DNA from: Cohnella herbarum
GTDB lineage: Bacteria > Bacillota > Bacilli > Paenibacillales > Paenibacillaceae
Direction of reading: 5' to 3'
DNA: 64,000 nucleotides
Assembly: GCF_012849095.1 (NCBI RefSeq)
Contig: NZ_CP051680.1
Location: 4,929,501 to 4,993,500 of the forward strand
In this document: in pieces, positions 35,563 to 43,864 of the stretch
Numbering within the stretch: position 1 is the stretch's first letter
Layout: each line of letters opens with the position of its first letter
The notes under the pieces: generated by a model
The model's input: only the letters and a program-made list of their open reading frames with translations
Told to the model about the DNA's origin: nothing
Databases searched by the model: none
Program-made: the position numbers and the translations under genes

Positions 35563-36294
35563 ATGGCTAGATTACATGAAAAAGTCGTTGTTATTACAGG
35601 CGGCGCCCGAGGCATGGGCGCGGCTCACGTGCGCAGGTTGTCGGCCGAAGGAGCGATGGTCGTATTCACCGATATTCTGGAGGAAGACGGATTGAACCTA
35701 CAGAAAGAGCTCGGCGACAAAGTTCTGTTCCTCAAGCACGACGTCACCAACGCGTCCGAATGGGAAGCGGTCATTCGCAAGGCGGAACAGTCGTTCGGAC
35801 CGGTTAACGTGCTCGTGAATAACGCGGGAATCGACTTGCCGGCGGCGGATCTGCAGGACGTTCCGGAAGAAACGTACCGCAAAGTAATCGACGTTAACCA
35901 AGTGTCCGTGTTTCTCGGCATGAAATACGCGGTTCCATCCATGCGCAAAGCGGGCGGAGGATCGATCGTGAACATTTCGTCGCTTGCCGGAATTATCGGA
36001 GCCAATAAAAAGATCGCTTATACCGCTTCGAAATTCGCGGTCCGCGGCATGACGAAAGCGGCGGCGCTCGAGCTCGGAGAGTACGGCATCCGCGTCAATT
36101 CCGTCCACCCGGGCTTCATCGTCACGCCGATGACGGAAGCCCTGATTAACCCCGAACTGGAGAATAGCTTCCCGCTCAAGAGAGCCGGCCGACCGGAAGA
36201 AGTCTCCGATCTCGTGCTGTTCCTCGCTTCCGACGAATCCAGCTACTCGACCGGATCGGAATTCGTGATCGACGGAGGTTTGGGCGCGCAATAA
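35563..36294 (+). CDS. Short-chain dehydrogenase, glucose-1-dehydrogenase-like
   Basis: A 243-residue classical SDR: TGGARGMG cofactor motif, NNAG, Ser in NISSLAG, YTASK active site, and the C-terminal TGSEFVIDGG typical of glucose/3-ketoacyl/hydroxysteroid dehydrogenases with full-length fold. The position of a cre-like site just upstream suggests catabolite control and thus a role in sugar or polyol metabolism. GAGG lies 8 nt upstream of the ATG. Monocistronic; ends in a bidirectional terminator. Confidence 0.9.
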   Translation: MARLHEKVVVITGGARGMGAAHVRRLSAEGAMVVFTDILEEDGLNLQKELGDKVLFLKHDVTNASEWEAVIRKAEQSFGPVNVLVNNAGIDLPAADLQDVPEETYRKVIDVNQVSVFLGMKYAVPSMRKAGGGSIVNISSLAGIIGANKKIAYTASKFAVRGMTKAAALELGEYGIRVNSVHPGFIVTPMTEALINPELENSFPLKRAGRPEEVSDLVLFLASDESSYSTGSEFVIDGGLGAQ

Positions 36295-36304
36295 CGGTAT
36301 TGCA

Positions 36305-36351
36305 ATAAAAACGAGCAACGCCTGGTACAACCAGAAGCTGCTCGTTTTTAT
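36305..36351. terminator. Bidirectional terminator between SDR and GntR genes
   Basis: 13-bp arms at 36305-36317 and 36339-36351 (ATAAAAACGAGCA and its complement), giving a T-run on both strands. Confidence 0.85.
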
Positions 36352-36421
36352 TCGCAACAAACTTATATTGCTGACGATGGCGGACATCCACATGACGTCT
36401 CGTTTCCAACGTACCCTTGCG

Positions 36422-37093
36422 TTATCTAATAATTCCGTCCAACATGAGCTGCTCATGCGTTGTCGAGTATTGCTCGATAATCGCCGCTTTTGCTCCCGCC
36501 ACATCCCCTAACGCTAGAGCCTTGTACACCCTTTCGTTCGTGAGCGCGGAATAGCTCGGTTTGTATTGCGGATATTTTTTCCTATAGGAGACCATGCGAA
36601 ATACATACTTGCCTCTATACAGTTCCACGATCCGCAGCATGTTTTCATTGCGCGTCGTCCGCAGAATCGACTCCGTAAATAATAAGGAATGGACATAGTA
36701 GCCATAATAATCGTCCCGTTCCAGCGCTTCCTTCTGCTTATCGAGCAGTTGCTTCATCGTCTCGAGATCGAATCCGATCTTGCGCTTAAGCGCGGCGTCG
36801 AATACGAACAGTTGCATCGAGATCAGCACTTCGTACATTTCGCTGAAATCATGAAAAGAAATATCCTTGACCATAACGCCTCGGCCTTTGAACGATTCGA
36901 CGAGGCCTTCTCGTTCCAGCAGGGATATGGCCGCGCGGACCGGCGTACGGCTCATGCCCAACGTGCCCGCTAATTCGTTCTCCGAAAGCATTGTTCCGGG
37001 CATATACTGCGCTTGCATAATACGTTCCCGAATTTCCCGGTAAGCTGTCGTTTCCAATGAAGAAGAGGACATCGATGCACGGTTCCTTTTCAT
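36422..37093 (-). CDS. GntR-family regulator, FadR/FCD subfamily
   Basis: About 223 residues from the ATG at 37093 (AAGG 5 nt upstream); the ATG at 37072 is an alternative. The open frame continues to 37240, but that part is repeat sequence. The winged helix has the pattern ENELAGTLGMSRTPVRAAIS followed by LEREGLVES. The C-terminal half is an alpha-helical FCD-type ligand domain. Regulators of this class respond to organic acids or sugar acids. It converges on the SDR gene, which is a possible target through shared metabolism only. Confidence 0.87.
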   Translation of the reverse strand: MKRNRASMSSSSLETTAYREIRERIMQAQYMPGTMLSENELAGTLGMSRTPVRAAISLLEREGLVESFKGRGVMVKDISFHDFSEMYEVLISMQLFVFDAALKRKIGFDLETMKQLLDKQKEALERDDYYGYYVHSLLFTESILRTTRNENMLRIVELYRGKYVFRMVSYRKKYPQYKPSYSALTNERVYKALALGDVAGAKAAIIEQYSTTHEQLMLDGIIR

Positions 37094-37489
37094 TTTTACC
37101 TTAATGGTAACAAAATCTCCGACCGTTGAAAAGAACGGATTGGTTACACCGGTACATGCATTCCCTCGTTCCCTCGAGCATCCCCTCGCACCATTACCTG
37201 AGCAATCTGCATATATCGTGCCAGACGGAGGTACGTGCAAATTGGCTTAGATGTGTGTAGTTTGCTCAGGTTGCTCCAGTTCAAGCATTGGCTCAATTAC
37301 AAGCCTCGTTCCCACGAGCATCCCCTCGCCCCCACTCCTGAGCAATCTGCCTATATCGTGCCAGATGGAGGTACGTGCATATTGGCTTTAATGTGTGTAG
37401 TTTGCTTAGGTATGTGTAGTTTGCTCAGGTTGTGCGAAATCAGCAACTGTGGCGACACGGGAGCGACGAGGCCCCCTCCCAGCCCGTCG
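37094..37489. other. Intergenic region with a 140-bp direct repeat
   Basis: This 396-bp stretch between the GntR and NUDIX genes has no believable gene. It contains two 108-bp copies of one sequence, a third short copy of its end, and the promoter of the GntR gene near 37100-37150. No clear terminator for the upstream NUDIX gene was seen. Confidence 0.65.
37164..37411. repeat. Two 108-bp direct copies with internal inverted ends, period 140 bp
   Basis: Copy 1 is 37164-37271, copy 2 is 37304-37411, about 88% identical by eye. Each contains CCTGAGCAA near its middle and TTTGCTCAGG or TTTGCTTAGG at its end, so each copy can fold into a hairpin of about 75 bp with 9-bp ends. The end motif (GTGTAGTTTGCTCAGG) occurs a third time at 37413-37430. 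The structure resembles a small non-autonomous repeat duplicated in tandem. Confidence 0.8.
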
Positions 37490-37969
37490 TTATAGCCTGT
37501 CGAAAGGGTACCATTTCGAGAGGTATCCCGTTTTCTTTAACACATGCTCGGTAAAGGGATTGAGTCCCGGTATAGGTTCATACAACGAAAAGTAACGAAG
37601 CTCCAGTCCTTCATCGTCATTCACTCTGGGCGTGCCTTCGACGTTCATCGCCTCGTATACGGCCATCACATTGTAGATGTAGATCTCATCCCCGTGAGGA
37701 TACTTGTAATACATGTCTTTCCCGGAGAGCAGGTCGATAAACCGGAATTCCTCCGCCCTTAATCCCGCTTCCTCGTAGAGTTCCCTGCCGGCGGCCTCTT
37801 CCAACGATTCCCCCAACTCTAACGCGCCCCCGATCGTTCCCCAATCCTGGCTATCGGAACGCTTTTGCAGCAACAGATGTCCAGCTTCGTTAAACACGAG
37901 CACGCAAGCTCCAGGCATGAGCAGCGGTTGCGAGCCGACCCTCTGCCTCAAATCCATAATGTATCCCAT
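37490..37969 (-). CDS. NUDIX hydrolase
   Basis: A 159-residue NUDIX protein. The box is GGALELGESLEEAAGRELYE followed by EAGL, matching G-x5-E-x7-R-E-U-x-E-E-x-G-U. The N-terminal MLMPGACVLVFNEAGHLLLQ-like strand (starting at PLLMPGACV) and the region PHGDEIYIYNVMAVYEA fit the ADP-ribose or nucleotide pyrophosphatase groups. It hydrolyses a nucleoside diphosphate linked to another group; substrate unknown. The ATG has AAGGGGAGAG upstream. It follows the membrane protein gene by 12 bp, so they may share a transcript. Confidence 0.88.
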   Translation of the reverse strand: MGYIMDLRQRVGSQPLLMPGACVLVFNEAGHLLLQKRSDSQDWGTIGGALELGESLEEAAGRELYEEAGLRAEEFRFIDLLSGKDMYYKYPHGDEIYIYNVMAVYEAMNVEGTPRVNDDEGLELRYFSLYEPIPGLNPFTEHVLKKTGYLSKWYPFDRL

Positions 37970-37981
37970 TACTCTCTCCCC

Positions 37982-39493
37982 TTAATGCGGCATGCCCGCA
38001 ATTTCGTTTAACGCCTTCTCGGCACGGAAAATCGAAACGTTGAACGACGGCCACCGGCGATCCTCGACCTTGATCGTCTCCCATTTGTTAACCAATAAAG
38101 TTTTCATGCCCGGGCCCGGGTATTCTTGCTCGCTGAAGTTAACTAACGTCGGAATGGCATCCGCGGACAAGCCGCTTAAGTATTGCAAATCGATCTTCCC
38201 GGTTTCTTGGTACCGTTCGATGTTGTTCTCCGCGATCAACCGATCCATTCCGACGTAGTTGATGAATACATACGCCGCCAGACTGATGACGATGTAACAT
38301 TTCGCCAGCGGGAGGATGCGCATTCTGACTCTGACTGCCGCAATAACCAGCATAACGGCCAAATAGATCATGAAGGCGTGCACCAAAAATCGAATATAGG
38401 TGTATCCGTAAGCCTCTTCATATAGAACGAGTCGCATGTACGCGGAATAGAGCATGACCCCGGAGCATCCGATTAGAATGTAGAGCAGAGCCGCGATTCG
38501 TCTTCGCGTCATGTCTCCTCTAACAAGCGTAATCATAAGTAGGGCAAAATTAATGACGGTTACGATCACGAGCTCGACGAATCCGCTCCTCGCGTATTCC
38601 GCGTACGTTTTCCCGTCCGGTAATCCCCCGTCCCATGCGCCGAACAAATAGGAGAACTGAACCGCCACGAACAACACGTACACCGCGTTCACCGAGAGAA
38701 GCAACGTGGTCAGGATGATCGGATCGATCTTGGCAGTACCGCGATTCGCGCTTTCCTCGAGCTTTCCGGAAATTCCGGCCATTCCGGTCTTCGCGCGTTT
38801 CGGCTTAACGAACCCCCAGAGATAGCAGAAGAATAACACCCCGCACACGATAATCCATATCCCTCGCGACAAGCCCTCCCCTATCGAAAGGCTGTTCATC
38901 CACTCCGGAGCTCCGTTCACGAATCGGTTAAAAACGCCGTCCGCGGAAGCCAGCAAGGAAATGACGATGATGAGCAGAGGAACGGCGATGAGCAGTCCGA
39001 TGAACACTTTGCCTAACGTACTCTTCTGCTCCGCTCCCATTTTCCTCGCCACCGAGATCTTGAATATGCGGAACACCGTCGGAAGATGACGCAAGCTTTG
39101 CGAGAGCAGATGGTCTAGAGCGTCGTTGACGATTCCGAACTTCCACCAAGCGGACTGATTTACCCCCCGCAAGTAAGCCGTATGAATGAAAATCAGAATC
39201 GGGACGACGACCAAATTCAAGGCATATAAAATCGGATTCGAGAACAGCCCATACGTTACCGAGAGCAACAGGACGACCACGAAAAGGAACCATCCGAATC
39301 CCGAGATCTCACGCAGCCGATCTCTCCAATCATGGAAAAGATACGTATACAACAGGATGACGAACAAGGGATAAGAAACGCCGGGGACGTTATCGTAAAA
39401 CAAATATTGATGGGCGATAGCGAGAACGAACGCGCCGATCAATGCCGCCGTAGATCGCCCCAAGGGCTTGCGAATCGTATTCAAGTAGATCAC
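37982..39493 (-). CDS. Multi-pass membrane protein, DUF4173/DUF4153-like
   Basis: A 503-residue protein starting at GTG (39493), with about twelve membrane helices and a C-terminal soluble tail of about 110 residues. The late motif MDRLIAENNIERYQETGKID, followed by LQYLSGLSADAIPTLVN, is one I associate with the DUF4173 membrane family. The function of that family is not known. A membrane-bound role with the tail inside or outside cannot be settled. It is divergent from the SgrR-like gene and is followed 12 bp later by the NUDIX gene. Confidence 0.78.
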   Translation of the reverse strand: MIYLNTIRKPLGRSTAALIGAFVLAIAHQYLFYDNVPGVSYPLFVILLYTYLFHDWRDRLREISGFGWFLFVVVLLLSVTYGLFSNPILYALNLVVVPILIFIHTAYLRGVNQSAWWKFGIVNDALDHLLSQSLRHLPTVFRIFKISVARKMGAEQKSTLGKVFIGLLIAVPLLIIVISLLASADGVFNRFVNGAPEWMNSLSIGEGLSRGIWIIVCGVLFFCYLWGFVKPKRAKTGMAGISGKLEESANRGTAKIDPIILTTLLLSVNAVYVLFVAVQFSYLFGAWDGGLPDGKTYAEYARSGFVELVIVTVINFALLMITLVRGDMTRRRIAALLYILIGCSGVMLYSAYMRLVLYEEAYGYTYIRFLVHAFMIYLAVMLVIAAVRVRMRILPLAKCYIVISLAAYVFINYVGMDRLIAENNIERYQETGKIDLQYLSGLSADAIPTLVNFSEQEYPGPGMKTLLVNKWETIKVEDRRWPSFNVSIFRAEKALNEIAGMPH

Positions 39494-39624
39494 TCCGTTT
39501 CCTCACGTCTATCTACCGCCTATTTTAGATGTTAAAATAGGAAAATAAATAGAAATGTACGGGTGATTAATTTCCTATTTTATATAAGTCAAAGGGATTC
39601 AATCCCGCGGAAGGAGGTCCCCGC

Positions 39625-41340
39625 ATGAAACTGCATCAACATTTCCTGCAGCTTCACTCCCGGTTCGGGAGCGTCGATAGCGTCGAAACGACATTGGAGG
39701 AAATCGGCAAATTGCTCGATTGCACCCCGCGCAACGCGACCAATATCATCCGTTCGATGAGCGGGGACGGATGGATATCCTGGGAAGCCTCCCGCGGACG
39801 CGGGCGCCGGTCTAAGCTGAGTTTCATCGCGCAGCCCGAGGAAATCGCCGTGCAATCCATGCTGCAAGCGATTAACCGCAAAGACATTACGCGAGCCATC
39901 GACCAGATTCGCATTCACAAGCAATCGTCCACGCTGCAGGAACATCTGCAAGGATGGCTGCTCTCTTATTTCGGTCACCACGCCGAAACGAGCAGCGACC
40001 GGCAGATCGACACTTTACGCCTTCCCATTCGGCAGCCGTTGCACACGATCGACCCGCTGTACATGAATTTATTGGCGGAATCGTTCGTAGCCAGCCACGT
40101 ATTCGACGGTCTGGTGCGCCGAACGGACGAGAGCGACGAGATTCTGCCGAGTATCGCCCACGCCTGGGAGACGGATGATACCCGCACGCAGTGGACTTTT
40201 TTTCTCCGTAAAGAGGTTCTGTTCCACCACGGCAAGGTGTTAACCGCCGAAGATGTCGTCTACACGTTCGAGAGACTGATCCGTTCTTCGCGCAGGACGC
40301 TGTACAGCTTGATATACAAGCAGATCAAAGCGGTACGCGCCCTCAATCCGACGACGGTAACCTTCGAGCTGGAGGAGCCCAACGAGCTGTTCCTCCCTTT
40401 CCTATGTACGAGCCGTGCGGCGATCGTTCCTAAAGACTTGAATCAAATGGGGAGCTTGCGATTCGGAACGGCCCCGCTGGGAACGGGACCTTTCAAGATT
40501 TCCGAGATGAATGAGGGCATATGCGTTTTGGAGGTTTTCGCCCCTTATTTCCAAGGGCGAGCGCATCTCGATCGGGTCGAGATCGTTCATGTGCCGTGGG
40601 CAACGGAAGAGACCGGAGCAAACGCGAACGCCGATCAACTCTCTCCCTTCCACGTCATCCATAACCCATCCGCCGCCGACGGAACCCGGAGCCACATCCA
40701 TTCGGATACGACCGTCCGTAAATTTTTCACGTGCAACACGCAGAAGGCCGGACCGTTATCCGATCCGACCGTTCGCGCGCATTTATTCGGTTGTCTGCAA
40801 GGGGATAGGGAGACGATAAAGACCGACATTCCGGCTTCCGGCCATACGGGGGCGATTCCGATTCAAATCGCGACGATCCCGCCCTACAAGCCGGATGCGG
40901 ACGCCCTTGCCCGGAGACTGGAAGAACACGGATATTCGTGTACGGTCGTCTCCGTATCCCCGGAAGAATTCAAGGGGGACGTGCGGTTGGCTTCGGATCT
41001 GATCTTATTCTCGTTGTTCCGGGATCAGGACAGGCAGCTCCGCTTATTCGACCTCTACCTGACGATCGCCGAACACGTAGATTCCCATATGCGGATCGAC
41101 ATCGAGCAAACGTTGCAGCGCGTCGCCCGGGAATCCGATCCCGCCGCTCGGGCCGGCCATCTCGATAAGATCGAGAGGCTGCTCGTTCGCGAGCATCAGC
41201 TATACATCCTGTCGGAGAAGCCGCTGCCGACCGCCTATTTGCCCTCCGTCCGTGGAGTTACCTTCAACTCGCAAGGCTGGGTCAATCTTCGCACGATCTG
41301 GTTTCCGCCCATCGCGATTAAGCGGTCGGGGGACTCTTAG
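39625..41340 (+). CDS. SgrR-like transcriptional regulator (HTH + solute-binding domain)
   Basis: A 571-residue protein with an N-terminal winged helix (about 1-85; LEEIGKLLDCTPRNATNIIR) joined to an SBP_bac_5 oligopeptide/solute-binding domain (about 130-530; LLAESFVASHVFDGLV, LTAEDVVYTFERLI, GTGPFKI). There is no signal peptide, so the binding domain is cytoplasmic and acts as a ligand sensor, as in SgrR, which controls the sugar-phosphate stress response in enteric bacteria. An AAGGAGG site precedes the ATG. No transporter of the Opp/Dpp type is adjacent; the divergent membrane protein gene is a possible target. Confidence 0.88.
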   Translation: MKLHQHFLQLHSRFGSVDSVETTLEEIGKLLDCTPRNATNIIRSMSGDGWISWEASRGRGRRSKLSFIAQPEEIAVQSMLQAINRKDITRAIDQIRIHKQSSTLQEHLQGWLLSYFGHHAETSSDRQIDTLRLPIRQPLHTIDPLYMNLLAESFVASHVFDGLVRRTDESDEILPSIAHAWETDDTRTQWTFFLRKEVLFHHGKVLTAEDVVYTFERLIRSSRRTLYSLIYKQIKAVRALNPTTVTFELEEPNELFLPFLCTSRAAIVPKDLNQMGSLRFGTAPLGTGPFKISEMNEGICVLEVFAPYFQGRAHLDRVEIVHVPWATEETGANANADQLSPFHVIHNPSAADGTRSHIHSDTTVRKFFTCNTQKAGPLSDPTVRAHLFGCLQGDRETIKTDIPASGHTGAIPIQIATIPPYKPDADALARRLEEHGYSCTVVSVSPEEFKGDVRLASDLILFSLFRDQDRQLRLFDLYLTIAEHVDSHMRIDIEQTLQRVARESDPAARAGHLDKIERLLVREHQLYILSEKPLPTAYLPSVRGVTFNSQGWVNLRTIWFPPIAIKRSGDS

Positions 41341-41352
41341 CTCCGCGCGCTT

Positions 41353-42246
41353 TCACTCGACCATCGTCTTACTGTGCTCATGCTCGTAAAGATCCGGCCT
41401 ACGATCGTAAAACGGGGCGACCGCGCCTTGGGCGCGATTCTCGCGCAGCATACGGAAATCAGCCTCCGCCAGTACCGTCATATCTAGGTTGAGCTCACCG
41501 GCTTGGATGATCCCGTCCGCGGAGAACGGCAAGTCGCATGGCGTGAACAAGCCGGCTTGGCAATACCCCGAATCCACTTGCGGACGATCTTCGGCCAATG
41601 CCCCCACAAGCCCGCTTAATACGACGAACAGCTGATTCTCCACCGCTCTGGCTTGGCAACAATAACGTACCCGATGATAGCCGTACGCGTTATCGGTATA
41701 AGACGGACACAGAATCATCTCCACGCCTCTCAGCGCCGCGACTCTTGCCAACTCCGGAAACTCGATGTCGTAGCAAGTCAAGATCGCCATCTTGCCCCAG
41801 TCGGTCTCGAATACGTTCAAGTCGCCGCCAGCGACGAGGGGCCAGCGGATCTGCTCCTCGGGAGTCAGATGCAGCTTGCTCTGCGTCTCGACCCGACCGT
41901 CCGGGAAGAAGAGGAACGACTTGTTGACGTACTCTCCCTCTTCCCCGTCTTCCGCTTGGCAAATATGGGTCCCGGCCAAGATGGCGATTCCCTCCTCCCG
42001 GCTCAATTGCCGGAAAAACCGAACATACTCTTCGGTGTGCCGATTCAAATGATAACAAGCTTCTTCATGCAGCATCGACGGCTCAAGACTGAGCAGATGC
42101 GCGGTCAAATATTCGGGAAATAAAATCATTGCGGCTCCTTGGCCCGCGGCATCGCGAACCTTCTCCGCGATCCCCGCCCAGAACTGCTCCGCGGAGCGAA
42201 TATCCGTTAGTCCGTATTGCGTTGTGGCAATCGTTAGTTTCTTCAT
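41353..42246 (-). CDS. Carbon-nitrogen hydrolase (nitrilase superfamily), complete catalytic triad
   Basis: About 297 residues, started at the ATG at 42246 (MKKLTIATTQYG) with GAGGTG 5 nt upstream; a GTG at 42252 is possible. The catalytic Glu is in LFPEYL, the Lys in SKLHLTPEE and the Cys in LTCYDIEFPEL. The family cleaves amides or nitriles of small molecules. It lies 15 bp downstream of the GNAT-nitrilase fusion gene, in the same operon. Its hydrolase domain is clearly related to that of the fusion, so the pair may have arisen by duplication. Confidence 0.9.
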   Translation of the reverse strand: MKKLTIATTQYGLTDIRSAEQFWAGIAEKVRDAAGQGAAMILFPEYLTAHLLSLEPSMLHEEACYHLNRHTEEYVRFFRQLSREEGIAILAGTHICQAEDGEEGEYVNKSFLFFPDGRVETQSKLHLTPEEQIRWPLVAGGDLNVFETDWGKMAILTCYDIEFPELARVAALRGVEMILCPSYTDNAYGYHRVRYCCQARAVENQLFVVLSGLVGALAEDRPQVDSGYCQAGLFTPCDLPFSADGIIQAGELNLDMTVLAEADFRMLRENRAQGAVAPFYDRRPDLYEHEHSKTMVE

Positions 42247-42261
42247 AAGCACCTCGGCCAG

Positions 42262-43800
42262 TTATGTACGAATTTGCAAAGAGTAAATATCCGTCCGGCG
42301 ATCCTGGAACGATAAGGCATCCTTTGATTTGCGATAACGCTCCAGCGTCTCCATGTCTACCTCCGCCATGATGACCGTTTCCGTGTTTTCGCTGCATTCC
42401 CCGGCGATTCCGTCGCGCGGAAATGAGAAATCGGCCGGCGTGTAAATGCCGGATTGGGCGTACTGCACGTCTACGTTATCGACATGGGTCAAATTACCGA
42501 CCGTCCCCGAGGTAACGATATACACTTGGTTCTCGATCGCCCGGGCTTGAGCGCAATATTTGACTCTCAGGAAAGTCTGGCGGTCCTCCGTGCAGTAAGG
42601 CACGAAAATGATCTTCGCCCCTTCTTCGGCCACGATCCGGGACAACTCCGGATACTCGATATCGCCGCTGAGCTGTATCGAGATTTTGCCGCAATCGGTA
42701 TCGAACACGCCTAGCTCCGAACCGCCGTTAATGCCCCACCACTTGCGCTCGTTAGGGGAAATATGGAGCTTATACTGCTGCTCGATCGTGCCGTCCCGGC
42801 GGAACAGATGCGCCACGTTGTAGATGCGGTTATTGTTCTCGATAAAATGCGAACCGCCGACGATATTGACGTTGTATTTTACCGCGAGTTCGGAGAACAG
42901 CTCCATGTATTGGCTCGTAAACGTACTGAGCTTCCTCACGGCCAAACTCGGCGATCGCTCGTCCAGGAAAGAGAGCAGCTGCATCGTGAAATTTTCCGGG
43001 AAAACGGCGAAATCCGATTTGTAATCCGAGGCGACGTCGACGTAATGCTCGCACTGCGTGGCGAACTCGTCGAAAGAGTCGATCTTCTTCATCATATATT
43101 GGATCACGCAGATGCGCACGGGAAAAGACATTTTGTAATGCGTCTTGTTGATGCTCGGTTTGTATTCGATGTTATTCCACTCTAGCAGGGCCGCGTAATT
43201 CTCGGAATCCGCATCGTCGGACAAATAGTTGTTGAGGATTCGTTTCAGCGTAAAGCCGTTCATCATCTGAAAAGTGAGCACAGGATCGTAGATATTTTGC
43301 TGCAGCACCTCCTCCGCGTATTCCCTTGGCGTCATCTTGTCGCTGTAATGGTGATAGCCCGGTATTCGTCCCCCGACGATGATACTCTTCAGATTCAGTT
43401 GCTCCGCGAGCCGTTTCCGGGCTTCGTAGAGCCGTCTGCCGATTTTCATGCGGCGGAATTCCGGATGCACCATAACTTCCATTCCGTACAAATTGCCGCC
43501 TCGCGGATTATGATTGCGAATATATCCCTTGTCCGTAATTTCCGAATACGTATGCTGCTCCAAGTAATCGTCGAAGTTTACGATCAGACTGGAACAAGAG
43601 CCAATAATCTCTCCATCCAGCTCGACGCAGATTTGACCATCGGGGAACGTGCGAACGTGGCTCTCCAACTGGTCTTTCTTCCACGGGCCCATATTCGGAA
43701 AACAAATGTTTTGCAGCGCGATGATCTGGTCGAAGTCCGATCGCTCGATATTTCGTATAATGACTTTCTTCTCGAACTGCGAGATTTGATCGGTTGCCAT
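42262..43800 (-). CDS. GNAT acetyltransferase fused to nitrilase-like domain; catalytic Cys position is Ser
   Basis: A 512-residue two-domain protein resembling B. subtilis YhcX. Residues about 12-190 form a GNAT domain (MEVMVHPEFRRMKIGRRLY is the acetyl-CoA loop). Residues about 222-505 form a nitrilase domain. The Glu (AVFPENF) and Lys (QYKLHISPNE) are present. At the Cys position the sequence is IQLSGDIEYPEL, where the neighbour has LTCYDIEFPEL, so the nucleophile would be Ser or lost. The codons (CTC AGC GGC GAT) are unambiguous and the frame is intact. The IS66 element lies 65 bp upstream of its start. Confidence 0.88.
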   Translation of the reverse strand: MATDQISQFEKKVIIRNIERSDFDQIIALQNICFPNMGPWKKDQLESHVRTFPDGQICVELDGEIIGSCSSLIVNFDDYLEQHTYSEITDKGYIRNHNPRGGNLYGMEVMVHPEFRRMKIGRRLYEARKRLAEQLNLKSIIVGGRIPGYHHYSDKMTPREYAEEVLQQNIYDPVLTFQMMNGFTLKRILNNYLSDDADSENYAALLEWNNIEYKPSINKTHYKMSFPVRICVIQYMMKKIDSFDEFATQCEHYVDVASDYKSDFAVFPENFTMQLLSFLDERSPSLAVRKLSTFTSQYMELFSELAVKYNVNIVGGSHFIENNNRIYNVAHLFRRDGTIEQQYKLHISPNERKWWGINGGSELGVFDTDCGKISIQLSGDIEYPELSRIVAEEGAKIIFVPYCTEDRQTFLRVKYCAQARAIENQVYIVTSGTVGNLTHVDNVDVQYAQSGIYTPADFSFPRDGIAGECSENTETVIMAEVDMETLERYRKSKDALSFQDRRTDIYSLQIRT

Positions 43801-43855
43801 AGGGAAGAGACTCCTTTTTTTAGATATCTTTATGAGTAACTTATCTTTATAGTAT

Positions 43856-43864
43856 ATCTCTATT
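43856..43864. repeat. Left target-site duplication of the IS66 element
   Basis: ATCTCTATT directly precedes the left inverted repeat and recurs at 45458-45466 directly after the right one. IS66 elements usually make 8-bp duplications; the ninth base may be chance or part of the element end. Confidence 0.8.
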
